Positions 7,805-17,064 of a stretch of DNA of 64,000 nucleotides are shown here, piece by piece (position 1 is the first letter of the stretch; every line of letters starts with the position of its first letter). Under the pieces are notes generated by a model. It ran no database searches. It had not been told where the DNA came from and saw only the letters and a list, made by a program, of their open reading frames with translations. The translations under genes were made by a program, and so were the position numbers. The stretch lies in assembly GCF_001187535.1 (NCBI RefSeq), contig NZ_LFIO01001075.1:124001-188000 (forward strand), written 5' to 3'. This stretch comes from Rhizobium ecuadorense. Its GTDB lineage: Bacteria > Pseudomonadota > Alphaproteobacteria > Rhizobiales > Rhizobiaceae.

Positions 7805-8341
7805 ATGTCTGAAAACGAAGAGAATGAGCCTGGCCGCCGAGCGCGCCTGCCGGAGGGCGTCCTCGTGCGCGCAGTCCGCCTTTCCGATGCGGAGGAAATC
7901 ACCGATCTGATAAATCTGCCGGGCTATCGGGCCGGCACCCTGCGGCCGCCGTACCAGAGGGTCGAAGAGGTCCGCAAAAACATGGAAAACCCGTCGCCGG
8001 GCGCGCTGAATCTCGTCGTTACCCTGGATGGCAAGATCATCGGCAATTGCGGCCTCAACCGCCTCTCCGGCCGCAGGCAGCACGTCGCCAGTCTCGGCAT
8101 GGGTGTGCATGACGATTTCACCGGCCGCGGGTTCGGCCGCATCCTGCTCGGCGCCATGGTCGACGCCGCCGACGACTGGCTGGATGTCAAACGGCTGGAA
8201 CTGACCGTCTACACCGACAACGACGCCGCCATCGGCCTCTACGAGACGTTTGGCTTCGAGCGGGAGGGCCTGTTGAAGGCCTTTGGGTTTCGATCGGGGA
8301 AGTATGTCGACGCCTATACGATGGCGCGGCTCAGGTTATGA
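7805..8341 (+). CDS. GNAT family N-acetyltransferase
   Basis: Acetyltransferase of 178 aa with one GNAT domain (about residues 18-178). Visible elements are VLVRAVRLSDAEEI at the first strand, the acetyl-CoA loop GRGFGRIL and the C-terminal NDAAIGLYETFGF motif that is typical of RimI/PhnO-like acetyltransferases. SD GGAGA lies 8-9 bases before the ATG. The acceptor cannot be told from the sequence and the neighbours give no hint. It converges on ligA with a 32-base gap. Confidence 0.85.
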   Translation: MSENEENEPGRRARLPEGVLVRAVRLSDAEEITDLINLPGYRAGTLRPPYQRVEEVRKNMENPSPGALNLVVTLDGKIIGNCGLNRLSGRRQHVASLGMGVHDDFTGRGFGRILLGAMVDAADDWLDVKRLELTVYTDNDAAIGLYETFGFEREGLLKAFGFRSGKYVDAYTMARLRL

Positions 8342-8373
8342 GTGAACGAGGCTGGCAGCGTGCCGTCAGCCCC

Positions 8374-10530
8374 TTAGCCGCTGATCAATGCCAGCCACTC
8401 GTCCTCGTCCATCGTCTGCACGCCGAGTTCGCGCGCCTTGTCGAGCTTGGAGCCCGCGCCGGGGCCGGCGACGACGATGTCGGTCTTCTTCGAGACCGAT
8501 CCCGCCACCTTGGCGCCGAGGCTTTCCGCCCTCGCCTTCGCCTCGTCGCGGGTGAATTTTTCCAGCGAGCCGGTAAAAACCACGGTCTTGCCGGCGACCG
8601 GACTGCCTGAGGTGACCGGCTGTTCGGCTTGCTGGGGCGTTACCTCCTCAAGCAGGCGGGTGATCACCTCGACATTGCGCGGTTCCTTGTAGAACTCGAC
8701 CATGGCGCGCGCCACGACCTCGCCGATGCCCTCGATGGCGTTGAGATCGTTCCAGGCGTCGCCGGAAAGCGGTGCCGCCTCCTGCATCGCCGTCGCAAAA
8801 ACTTCGTATGTGCCGTAGGAGCGCGCCAGCAGCTTCGCCGTGGTCTCGCCGACATGACGGATGCCGAGCGCATAGATGAAACGGTGGAGCGCAATGCTGC
8901 GCCGTTCGTTGATCGCCGCATAGAGCTTGCCGACACTGACCTTGCCGAAGCCGTCGATATTCTCCAGCTTGGTCAGCGATTGCTGCTGGCGCTTCTCCAG
9001 CGTGAAGATTTCGGGCGCGGTGCGGATCTGCAGCGACGCATCCTCGTTTTCGAAGAAGAAGTCGACCTGCTTGGAGCCGAGCCCTTCGATATCGAAGGCG
9101 TTGCGCGAGACGAAGTGCTTCAGATGCTCCGTCGCCTGCGCCCGGCAGATGAAGCCGCCGGTGCAGCGGCGCACCGAATCCATCTTGCCGGTCTTCTCGT
9201 TGACCTCGCGCACCGCATGCGAGCCGCAGACCGGGCAGGTTTTCGGAAATTCATACGAACGGGCGTCAGCCAAACGTTTTTCCATCACCACGTCGAGGAT
9301 CTGCGGAATGACGTCGCCGGCGCGCTGGACGATGACGGTATCGCCCTCGCGGATATCGTGATCTTCAGGCCGGATGCGCTCGCCGCTATTGCCGAGACCC
9401 TTGATGTAGTCCTCGTTGTGCAGCGTCGCATTGGTGACGACGACGCCGCCGACGGTGATCGGCTTCAGCCGCGCCACCGGCGTCAGCGCCCCGGTGCGGC
9501 CGACCTGGATCTCGATCTTCTCGACCTCGGTGAAGGCCTGTTCGGCCGGAAATTTGTGCGCCGTCGCCCAGCGCGGGCTGCGCGAGCGGAAGCCGAGGCG
9601 CTGCTGAAGTTCGAGGCTGTCGACCTTGTAGACGACGCCGTCGATGTCGTAATCGAGATCCGGGCGCTCGAGGCCGATCTCATCGTAATGCGCTAGAATG
9701 TCGGCGACCGAATTCAGCCGCTTCATCAGCGGGTTCACCGGAAAGCCCCATTTCTTGAAGATCTGCACCATGCCGAACTGCGTATCTTCAGGCATCTCCG
9801 CCATTTCGCCCCAGGCATAGGCGAAGAATTTCAGCTTCCGGCTCGCCGTCACCTTGGCGTCGAGCTGGCGCAGCGACCCGGCCGCCGTATTGCGCGGATT
9901 GACATAGGTCTGCTTGCCCTCCGCCTCCATCTGCCGGTTCAGCGCCAGGAAATCGCTTTTGGCCATATAGACCTCGCCGCGGATCTCCACCACCGCGGGC
10001 ACACCCTTCGGCAGCTCACTCGGAATTTCCGCGATGGTGCGGATATTGGCGGTGACATTCTCCCCCGTCGTGCCGTCGCCACGCGTCGCGGCCGTCACCA
10101 GCCTGCCGTTTTCGTAACGGATCGACATCGACAGACCGTCGATTTTCGGCTCCGCGGTAAAGGCGATCGACTGGTCCGGCAGCCGACCGAGGAAGCGATA
10201 GACGCTCGCAACGAAATCCTGCACGTCCTCCTGCGAAAACGTGTTGTCGAGCGACAGCATCGGCCGCGCATGGACAACCGGCGAGAAGGTGACGGAGGGC
10301 GCGGCACCCACACGCCGCGACGGGCTATCCTCACGGATCAGCTCGGGAAACCGCACTTCCAGCGCATCGTTGCGGCGCTTCAGCGCGTCGTAATCGGCAT
10401 CCGATATCTCCGGTCGGTCCTTGCCGTGATAGAGCGCATCGTGATGCGCGATCTCCTTGGCCAGCCGCTCAAGCTCGGCGGCAGCCTCTTCGATCGTCAA
10501 CGTGTCGACGGCGGAACCTTCGATGGACAT
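8374..10530 (-). CDS. ligA: NAD-dependent DNA ligase LigA
   Basis: Essential ligase of 718 aa that seals nicks in replication and repair using NAD+. Domains in order are the Ia domain (DALYHGKDRPEISDADYD), the adenylation domain with active-site Lys in EPKIDG, the OB fold, a four-Cys zinc finger (CPVCG to ICRAQ), the helix-hairpin-helix region (IEGLGSKQVDFF and IEGIGEVVA) and a C-terminal BRCT domain (GKTVVFTGSL onwards). It is somewhat longer than the about 670 aa of E. coli. It is the last gene of the minus-strand block that starts with the dcw cluster; the gap to its upstream neighbour is 149 bases, so it may have its own promoter. Confidence 0.97.
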   Translation of the reverse strand: MSIEGSAVDTLTIEEAAAELERLAKEIAHHDALYHGKDRPEISDADYDALKRRNDALEVRFPELIREDSPSRRVGAAPSVTFSPVVHARPMLSLDNTFSQEDVQDFVASVYRFLGRLPDQSIAFTAEPKIDGLSMSIRYENGRLVTAATRGDGTTGENVTANIRTIAEIPSELPKGVPAVVEIRGEVYMAKSDFLALNRQMEAEGKQTYVNPRNTAAGSLRQLDAKVTASRKLKFFAYAWGEMAEMPEDTQFGMVQIFKKWGFPVNPLMKRLNSVADILAHYDEIGLERPDLDYDIDGVVYKVDSLELQQRLGFRSRSPRWATAHKFPAEQAFTEVEKIEIQVGRTGALTPVARLKPITVGGVVVTNATLHNEDYIKGLGNSGERIRPEDHDIREGDTVIVQRAGDVIPQILDVVMEKRLADARSYEFPKTCPVCGSHAVREVNEKTGKMDSVRRCTGGFICRAQATEHLKHFVSRNAFDIEGLGSKQVDFFFENEDASLQIRTAPEIFTLEKRQQQSLTKLENIDGFGKVSVGKLYAAINERRSIALHRFIYALGIRHVGETTAKLLARSYGTYEVFATAMQEAAPLSGDAWNDLNAIEGIGEVVARAMVEFYKEPRNVEVITRLLEEVTPQQAEQPVTSGSPVAGKTVVFTGSLEKFTRDEAKARAESLGAKVAGSVSKKTDIVVAGPGAGSKLDKARELGVQTMDEDEWLALISG

Positions 10531-10679
10531 GGAACATCACTCCAGAGAATCTGGCATTGTTTTTAGAGCAAAATTGCCGGATGAAAAGAGAGGGTGGGGC
10601 CGGCGTTCGCACCAAATTCTATTCTCTGAAATGCATTGACACGTCGGAGCATTGCATAGATGCGTAGCATTGGGTCGCC

Positions 10680-11207
10680 CTATTCCCAATCCCTCGCATT
10701 GCGCAACCGAATACCGCTGACATGCAGGCTCGTGTTCCAGAGGCCCTTCAGCGGCCGCAGGCTATCGACCACCCGGAGTTCCGCCCCTCTCGGCGCAAAC
10801 TCCCGATCGAGCCGCGATATGGCAATCCGCTCCATCGGAATGACGCGACGGCGGCACACCCACATGCCCGCATCTTCAAGGTCTTCGAAATCCTCCGCCG
10901 GCATCTCATAACGATGGATGGTCTCCGCCTCGAGCCTTTTCAGCCAATGGCGTTCGACGAAGACGGCGGCCCGCCAGTCGCCAAGCCAGCGACGTCGCTC
11001 CGTCTCCGACGTCTCGGGCGTCGCCCAGATCAGGATGCGCGGGCAGTCACGCGGAAAGAGATACATGAAATCATGATCGCCATCGATCGCCCAGACGAGC
11101 GGACCGTTCAGCCATTCCCGGCCTGCTGCGCGTTCGGAGGGGATGCGGACCGGGCGCGGTTCGAACACGGCAATATCCGGATCATCGCTGAAATGGAAAA
11201 GACGCAT
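10680..11207 (-). CDS. conserved hypothetical protein (probable DUF6886 type)
   Basis: Soluble protein of 175 aa, rich in Arg, Trp and acidic residues, with no signal or membrane segment. It starts MRLFHFSDDPDIAVFEPRP, an opening I associate with the DUF6886 family. That link is from memory and not certain. Further conserved-looking blocks are WAIDGDHDFMYLFPRDCPRI and HRYEMPAEDFEDL. It lies between recN and ligA on the same strand. No function is known to me. Confidence 0.7.
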   Translation of the reverse strand: MRLFHFSDDPDIAVFEPRPVRIPSERAAGREWLNGPLVWAIDGDHDFMYLFPRDCPRILIWATPETSETERRRWLGDWRAAVFVERHWLKRLEAETIHRYEMPAEDFEDLEDAGMWVCRRRVIPMERIAISRLDREFAPRGAELRVVDSLRPLKGLWNTSLHVSGIRLRNARDWE

Positions 11208-11282
11208 GGCAAGAGATCACCGCTGATCGAGTGATTCGCATAACGTGAATCGAAGCGCATATCACAGCCGCCGGTCTGGCGA

Positions 11283-12956
11283 TCAGCCGTTGCCGGCCAG
11301 CAGCCGCTTCGCGGCCGCCCTCGCCTCTTCCGTCACCGAAGCGCCGGCCAGCATCCGGGCGATCTCTTCGGTGCGGTCCTTCTGCGCCATCGTCGCCACC
11401 CGTGTGGCGATTTTTTCGGAGCCTTCGGCCGCCGGCCCCTTGGAGATCAGAAGGTGTGTCGCCGCGCGCGCCGCAACCTGAGGCGCATGTGTGACCGACA
11501 GCACCTGCACCCGCTCCGACAGCCGCTTCAGCCGCTGACCGATCGCATCGGCGACCGCCCCGCCCACACCGGTATCGATTTCGTCGAAGACGAGCGTCGG
11601 TGCCGAGCCACGATCGGCGAGCGCCACCTTCAGCGCCAGCAGGAAACGCGACAGTTCCCCGCCGGAAGCCACCTTCATGATCGAGCCCGGCCGCGTGCCA
11701 GGATTCGTCTGGACATGAAACTCGACGACGTCGATGCCTTCGGCAAGCGCCTCTTGCGCATTCGTGGTGATCTCGACCATGAAACGGGCGCGTTCGAGCT
11801 TCAGCGCCGGCAGCTCCGTCATGACGGCCGCAGCCAGTGCTGTGCCGGCATGATGGCGTTTGTCGGAGAGCGAGCGCGCCGCCGCGTCGTAATTCTCGTG
11901 CGCAAGGCCGACCTCGGCTTCGAGCCTGGCAAGCCTCTCCTCGCCCGCGTCGAGGTCGGCAAGATCGGCGATCATCCGGACGGCAAGCGCCGGCAGCTCA
12001 GTGACGGGCACGGAATATTTGCGCGAGGCGGCCCTGAGCGCGAAAAGCCGCTCCTCCACCCGCTCCAGTTCCCTCGGATCGTATTCGGTCTTGCGCAGCG
12101 CCGCCTCGACTTCCATCTGCGCGTTGGAAAGCTGGTCGAGCGCGGCATCGAGCAGCGTCACGGTGTCTTCGAGCAGGCCCGGCGCCTCATGGCTCTTGCG
12201 CTCCAGCCGGCGCACCAGCGAGGCGATATGCGGCACCGGCGAGGCATTGCCGTTCAGGAACTCGGACGCCTCGGCAATATCGCCGGCGATTCGCTCCGCC
12301 TTCATCATCTTCTGCCTGTTATCGGCGAGTTCGTCCTCCTCGCCATCCTGCGGCGAGAGCTTCTCGAGTTCCTCGACGGAGGAACGCAGATAGTCGGCTT
12401 CGCGCGCCGCGCCTTCCACCTTCTCGCGGTGCTTCTTCAGCGCCCGCTCGCTGTCGCGCCACAGGCGATACAGCCGGGAAACCTCCAAAACCTCATCGGT
12501 TAAACCGGCAAAGGCGTCGAGCAGGGTGCGGTGGGCATTGGTGTCGACAAGGGCGCGATCGTCATGCTGGCCGTGGATTTCGACCAGCATCTGGCCGGCT
12601 TGGCGCATCAGCTGCACGCTGACCGGCTGGTCGTTGACATAGGCCTTGGTGCGCCCGTCCGCCGATTGCTGGCGCCGGAAGATCAGGTCGCCCTCGTCGT
12701 CGATACCGTTTTCACGCAGTAGCTTGCGGGCGCCGTGCTCCATGCCGACGTCGAACACCGCCGTCACCTGGCCCTTGTCCTCGCCGTGGCGCACCAGGCC
12801 GCCGTCGCCGCGCCCACCGAGCGCCAGCGACAGGCTGTCGAGCAGGATGGATTTGCCCGCCCCGGTCTCGCCCGTCAGCACAGAGAGGCCTGTCTCGAAG
12901 GCAAGATCCAGCCGCTCGATCAGGACGATATCGCGGATCGAAAGCTGGATCAGCAT
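11283..12956 (-). CDS. recN: DNA repair ATPase RecN
   Basis: SMC-like ATPase of 557 aa acting in recombinational repair of double-strand breaks. The N-terminal ABC half has LIQLSIRDIVLIERLDL and Walker A GETGAGKS; the central part (about residues 150-370) is charged and helical, fitting a short coiled coil. The C-terminal half has the ABC signature (SGGELSRFLLALK), Walker B (TLVFDEIDTGVGG) and the H-loop VTHAPQVAA. The start is set at the ATG at 12956, 5 bases after the bamD stop, so it is probably cotranscribed with bamD, an arrangement found across Rhizobiales. Confidence 0.95.
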   Translation of the reverse strand: MLIQLSIRDIVLIERLDLAFETGLSVLTGETGAGKSILLDSLSLALGGRGDGGLVRHGEDKGQVTAVFDVGMEHGARKLLRENGIDDEGDLIFRRQQSADGRTKAYVNDQPVSVQLMRQAGQMLVEIHGQHDDRALVDTNAHRTLLDAFAGLTDEVLEVSRLYRLWRDSERALKKHREKVEGAAREADYLRSSVEELEKLSPQDGEEDELADNRQKMMKAERIAGDIAEASEFLNGNASPVPHIASLVRRLERKSHEAPGLLEDTVTLLDAALDQLSNAQMEVEAALRKTEYDPRELERVEERLFALRAASRKYSVPVTELPALAVRMIADLADLDAGEERLARLEAEVGLAHENYDAAARSLSDKRHHAGTALAAAVMTELPALKLERARFMVEITTNAQEALAEGIDVVEFHVQTNPGTRPGSIMKVASGGELSRFLLALKVALADRGSAPTLVFDEIDTGVGGAVADAIGQRLKRLSERVQVLSVTHAPQVAARAATHLLISKGPAAEGSEKIATRVATMAQKDRTEEIARMLAGASVTEEARAAAKRLLAGNG

Positions 12957-12961
12957 TGGCC

Positions 12962-13807
12962 TCAGGAACCGAGAAGAAGTTTCTTGCCTGCCGCAGCGAT
13001 CCACGAGCCCTTGTTTTCACGCGGCTCGGCACCGCCGCTCTGCAGCAGCTTGTAGGAATCGGCGTACCACTGGCTGTCGGGATAATTGTGGCCGAGAACA
13101 GCCGCCGCCGTCTGCGCCTCGTCGACGATGCCCATGGAATAATAAGCTTCGACGAGACGCGCCAAGGCCTCTTCGATCTGGTTGGTGTTCGGATATTTCT
13201 CGACGACGATGCGGAAGCGCGAGATCGCGGCGAGATATTCCTTCCGCTCCATATAGTAGCGGCCGATCTGCATTTCCTTGCCGGCGAGCTGGTCGCGCGC
13301 GAAGCGGATTTTCGCCTGCGCGTCGTCGACATATTCGGAGTTCGGATAATTGTCGATGACGGCCTGCATCGCCTCGATCGTCTTTGCCGAGGCGCGCTGG
13401 TCCTGCGTCACGTCGACGATCTGCTTGGAATAGGTGAGACCGATGAGATACTGCACATAGGCGGCATCCTGCGATTTCGGATATTGCGACATATAGCGGT
13501 TGCCTGAGGCAAGCGCATCGTCCAGGCGGCCCTGACGGTATTTGACGAAGGTGCTCATCACAAGCGCCTTGCGCGCCCATTCGGAGAACGGGTTCTCGCG
13601 GTCGATCGCGTCGAACTTGCGCGCCGCTTCCGCCATGTTGCCGGCCTTCATGTTGGCAAGGCCCTGGGTGTAGAGTACGTCAGGCGGATCGGTTTCGAGG
13701 CCGAGCTTGGTGATGTCGATATCAGGATCCGACTGGCAACCGGATATCGAGGCGCCTGCGCTGAGCACCAGAAGCGATGCGAACAAAGCACGCGCTGTCT
13801 TCATCAT
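12962..13807 (-). CDS. bamD: outer membrane assembly lipoprotein BamD
   Basis: Lipoprotein of 281 aa, an essential part of the BAM complex that inserts beta-barrel proteins into the outer membrane. A lipoprotein signal peptide ends in ISGC (Cys24). TPR-like repeats follow (LYTQGLANMKAGNMAEAARKF and onward), with the family phrase DAAYVQYLIGLTYSKQ and YPNSEYVDDA. I chose the ATG at 13807 (MMKTARALF): AGGA lies 9 bases upstream, and the signal peptide has normal length from there. recN follows after 5 bases. Confidence 0.93.
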   Translation of the reverse strand: MMKTARALFASLLVLSAGASISGCQSDPDIDITKLGLETDPPDVLYTQGLANMKAGNMAEAARKFDAIDRENPFSEWARKALVMSTFVKYRQGRLDDALASGNRYMSQYPKSQDAAYVQYLIGLTYSKQIVDVTQDQRASAKTIEAMQAVIDNYPNSEYVDDAQAKIRFARDQLAGKEMQIGRYYMERKEYLAAISRFRIVVEKYPNTNQIEEALARLVEAYYSMGIVDEAQTAAAVLGHNYPDSQWYADSYKLLQSGGAEPRENKGSWIAAAGKKLLLGS

Positions 13808-14022
13808 ACCTTCAGATCCTGCATAACCCATTCGAAAGAACCCCACTGCCGCCGCTCGCTCCACGGCAGCCACGCCTCGCTGGCGTTTCTAGCCATAAAT
13901 GTGCATCAAGAGCAACGCAATGATAAGGCATTAACGCATTTTTGTGGCAGCAGCCGGGGAATGACCGGCTTTTCCTTTTCTTCCCCGACCTGTGGCAGTA
14001 AAGCATCTGACCCGGCGGACAT

Positions 14023-14050
14023 AAAAAAACCGCCTCCGGGAAAGAGGCGG
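14023..14050 (-). terminator. intrinsic terminator after lpxC
   Basis: On the minus strand a 7-bp stem (CCGCCTC with GAGGCGG, 14030-14036 and 14044-14050) is followed by seven T (14023-14029). It lies 25 bases after the lpxC stop and separates lpxC from bamD. Confidence 0.88.
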
Positions 14051-14075
14051 CCTGGTCTTGAAAATATGCTGGAGG

Positions 14076-15032
14076 TCATGCCGACCAGGGAGCGAATTCC
14101 GAAGCGCTGACCGCAATCAGTTCACGGGCGGCGACGCGCTGGCGCGGCGTCGACGTCTCCACAACCTCATAGGCGGAGGGATCGGCAAGCAGTGCCTTCA
14201 GCGCATTGGCATTCATCTTGTGACCGCCGCGATAGGACCGGTAGCAGCCGATGAACTGGACGCCGGCAAGCGACAGATCGCCGACGGCATCGAGCGTCTT
14301 GTGGCGGACGAATTCGTCCTTGGCGTAACGCAGCCCTTCGACGTTGATGACGGTGTTGTCGTCCGAGATGACGACGGAATTTTCGAGCGAGGAGCCGAGC
14401 GCGTGACCCGAGGCCCAGAGACGCTCGACATCGCGCATGAAACCGAAGGTGCGAGCGCGGGAAAGCTCGGTCTTGAAGACGGAAGCGGACATGTCGCCGG
14501 CCCATTTCTGCCGGCCGATCAGCGGGCAGTCAAAATCGATCTCGACTTCGAAGCGCGTGCCGTCATAGGGACGGAATTCGCTCCAGGAGCCGCCATGCTC
14601 GATACGCACCGGCTTGGTGATACGGATGTAGCGGCGCTTGACGCCGAGCGAAACCAGACCGACCTGCTCGATCGCCTCGACGAAGGGCAGCGAGCTGCCG
14701 TCCATGATCGGCATTTCCGAGCCCTGCACCTCGATCACCACATTGTCGAGGCCGAGCGCATAGATCGCCGCCATGACATGCTCGATCGTCGCGACCGAAT
14801 GGGCCGGCGAGAAACCGAGCACGGTGCAGAGGTCGGTATTGCCTACCTGCGAGGAGACGGCCTTGAGTTCGGTGATGTCGCCATTGGCATGCAGGCGCTG
14901 GAAAACAACGCCGGTGTCCGATTCCGCCGGGTTCAGCGTGATCGAAACATTCGCACCCGAATGGACCCCGATGCCCGAAAGCGTCACGGGACGCGATACC
15001 GTCGTTTGAAAACCCAGCAAGCCAATTGCCAT
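14076..15032 (-). CDS. lpxC: UDP-3-O-acyl-N-acetylglucosamine deacetylase LpxC
   Basis: Zinc amidase of 318 aa catalysing the committed step of lipid A synthesis in the cytoplasm. The zinc ligands and active-site blocks are present: TIEHVMAAIYALG (first His), KTLDAVGDLSLAG with the Asp ligand, and GHKMNANALKALL with the second functional His. The N-terminus TTVSRPVTLSGIGVHSG is typical. Its place directly downstream of ftsZ matches the E. coli and alphaproteobacterial order. A terminator follows it and another lies upstream, so it is probably transcribed on its own from the 213 bases before its start. Confidence 0.96.
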   Translation of the reverse strand: MAIGLLGFQTTVSRPVTLSGIGVHSGANVSITLNPAESDTGVVFQRLHANGDITELKAVSSQVGNTDLCTVLGFSPAHSVATIEHVMAAIYALGLDNVVIEVQGSEMPIMDGSSLPFVEAIEQVGLVSLGVKRRYIRITKPVRIEHGGSWSEFRPYDGTRFEVEIDFDCPLIGRQKWAGDMSASVFKTELSRARTFGFMRDVERLWASGHALGSSLENSVVISDDNTVINVEGLRYAKDEFVRHKTLDAVGDLSLAGVQFIGCYRSYRGGHKMNANALKALLADPSAYEVVETSTPRQRVAARELIAVSASEFAPWSA

Positions 15033-15235
15033 AAAATTCTGCCTTTATTCTTCCGCACCGGGTCTGCCCAATCGGCGCGGCCATCGTTCATTCTGTACAA
15101 GGAGCCCGTCGAAAGGGCTCCTGGGGCAGTTTCCTTGCACCATACTTACGTGCCCCGGCGCTCCAATCCAAATCACTGTTTCTTTCGCTTTGTTACGAAG
15201 TCACACGATTGAAATCGCTTGCGAATCACGGGCTG

Positions 15236-15271
15236 AAAAACAGCAATGCCCGGGACCTCGATCCCGGGCAT
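15236..15271 (-). terminator. intrinsic terminator after ftsZ
   Basis: A perfect 10-bp stem ATGCCCGGGA/TCCCGGGCAT (15246-15255 and 15262-15271, 6-base loop). On the minus strand a T5 run (15236-15240) starts 5 bases past the stem. It lies about 20 bases beyond the ftsZ stop. Confidence 0.75.
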
Positions 15272-15292
15272 GAACGGTGCTTACTCAGCCGC

Positions 15293-17008
15293 TCAGTTCG
15301 ACTGGCGACGCAGGAATGCCGGGATTTCCAGCTGGTCGTCTTCCTGCATCATCCGGGCCTGCGGAACCGCCCGGCCCTGGTCGTCGAGGTTGCCCCGGCG
15401 CGGTGCGTAGAGGCTTGCCTCGGGCGACAACGGACGGCGCTGCTGCGAAGCGGCCGGCGGTGCGGCAGTCATGTCGGCGGCAACGGCTTCGTCGTCGCGG
15501 CGGCCAAGCGAATTGGTGATTCGCTTCAGCAGGCCCATCGGACCGCGCTCTTCCACTGCATGCGCCGAAGCCGGCTGCGTGCGGTGGTCGAGTTCGGCCT
15601 GGACGACCGGCGGGAAATCCTCGACCTTCGGCATGCGCATCGGTTCGGGCGCCTGGCGGATGATCGGCTCCTGCCGGACCGGCTGCTGCTGGACGGGCTG
15701 GCTCATGACCGGCTGGCTCATAACGGGCGCCGGAGCCTGCTGCTGCACCGGAGGACGCATTGCCGGAGCTTCCGGTGCGGGCGCGAAGATCTTGCTTTGC
15801 GGACGGAAGGTTTCCTGCTGTACCACCGGCTGCTGCACCGGGGCGCTAGCACGCGGGGCCGGGAACTCGAGCTCGCGTTCCATCTCTGCTTCGCGGATGG
15901 TCTGCGCAATCGGATCCACGGCCTTCGGTGCCTGCATCACGGGGGCAGGCTGAACTGCGGCCGCTGCCGGAGCAACAGCCGCGGAGGGACGGATTGCAGG
16001 CCGTGCGACCGGCTGCAGGTTGCGCTCGGCGGCTTCGCTGATCGCCCGGTCGATGCCGGTTGCGACGACAGAGACGCGGATGATGCCTTCAAGCGATTCA
16101 TCGAAGGTGGCGCCGAGGATGATGTTGGCGTCGGGATCGACTTCCTCGCGGATGCGGGTCGCGGCTTCGTCGACTTCGAAAAGGGTGAGGTCGCGACCAC
16201 CGGTGATGGAGATCAGCAGGCCCTGGGCGCCCTTCATCGAGGTCTCGTCGAGCAGTGGGTTGGCGATTGCAGCCTCGGCGGCCTGCAGCGCGCGGCCGGA
16301 GCCGGAGGCTTCGCCGGTGCCCATCATCGCGCGGCCCATTTCGCGCATGACCGAGCGGACGTCGGCGAAGTCGAGGTTGATGAGACCTTCCTTCACCATC
16401 AGATCGGTGATGCAGGCAACGCCCGAATAGAGAACCTGGTCGGCCATCGCAAAGGCGTCGGCGAAGGTCGTCTTGTCGTTGGCAATGCGGAAGAGGTTCT
16501 GGTTCGGAATGACGATCAGCGTATCGACAGACTTCTGCAGCTCCTGGATGCCCATCTCGGCCAGGCGCATGCGGCGCCCGCCTTCGAAATGGAACGGCTT
16601 GGTGACGACGCCGACCGTCAGGATGCCCTTGTTGCGGGCGGCCTGTGCGACGACGGGCGCAGCACCTGTGCCGGTGCCGCCGCCCATGCCGGCGGTGACG
16701 AAGCACATATGCGTGCCGTTCAGGTGATCGATGATCTCGTCGATGCACTCTTCGGCGGCCGCGCGGCCGACTTCCGGCTGCGAACCTGCGCCGAGGCCTT
16801 CGGTGACGTTGGCGCCGAGCTGGATGACCCGTTCGGCCTTCGTCATGGTCAGCGCCTGGGCATCCGTGTTGGCGACGACGAAGTCGACGCCCTGGAGACC
16901 GGCGGTGATCATGTTGTTGACGGCGTTGCCGCCACCGCCACCAACGCCGAATACGGTGATGCGCGGCTTCAGCTCTGTGATGTCAGGCTTTTGCAGCTTG
17001 ATGGTCAT
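15293..17008 (-). CDS. ftsZ: cell division protein FtsZ
   Basis: Tubulin-like GTPase of 571 aa that forms the Z ring. The GTP-binding signature GGGTGTG is at residues 109-115, with GVGGGGGNAVNNM near the N-terminus and the T7 loop NLDFADVRSVM. The core ends near residue 320. A long linker rich in Pro, Gln and Val (about residues 330-540) follows, typical of alphaproteobacterial FtsZ, then the conserved C-terminal peptide (DDQLEIPAFLRRQ) that binds FtsA and other partners. The start is the ATG at 17008 with SD-like GGAACAGG upstream. ftsA lies 56 bases upstream. Confidence 0.97.
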   Translation of the reverse strand: MTIKLQKPDITELKPRITVFGVGGGGGNAVNNMITAGLQGVDFVVANTDAQALTMTKAERVIQLGANVTEGLGAGSQPEVGRAAAEECIDEIIDHLNGTHMCFVTAGMGGGTGTGAAPVVAQAARNKGILTVGVVTKPFHFEGGRRMRLAEMGIQELQKSVDTLIVIPNQNLFRIANDKTTFADAFAMADQVLYSGVACITDLMVKEGLINLDFADVRSVMREMGRAMMGTGEASGSGRALQAAEAAIANPLLDETSMKGAQGLLISITGGRDLTLFEVDEAATRIREEVDPDANIILGATFDESLEGIIRVSVVATGIDRAISEAAERNLQPVARPAIRPSAAVAPAAAAVQPAPVMQAPKAVDPIAQTIREAEMERELEFPAPRASAPVQQPVVQQETFRPQSKIFAPAPEAPAMRPPVQQQAPAPVMSQPVMSQPVQQQPVRQEPIIRQAPEPMRMPKVEDFPPVVQAELDHRTQPASAHAVEERGPMGLLKRITNSLGRRDDEAVAADMTAAPPAASQQRRPLSPEASLYAPRRGNLDDQGRAVPQARMMQEDDQLEIPAFLRRQSN

Positions 17009-17064
17009 GGTACCTGTTCCTTCTCTCTCTGGCCGCATCGCCACGCCGGCCAATTACTCAATTT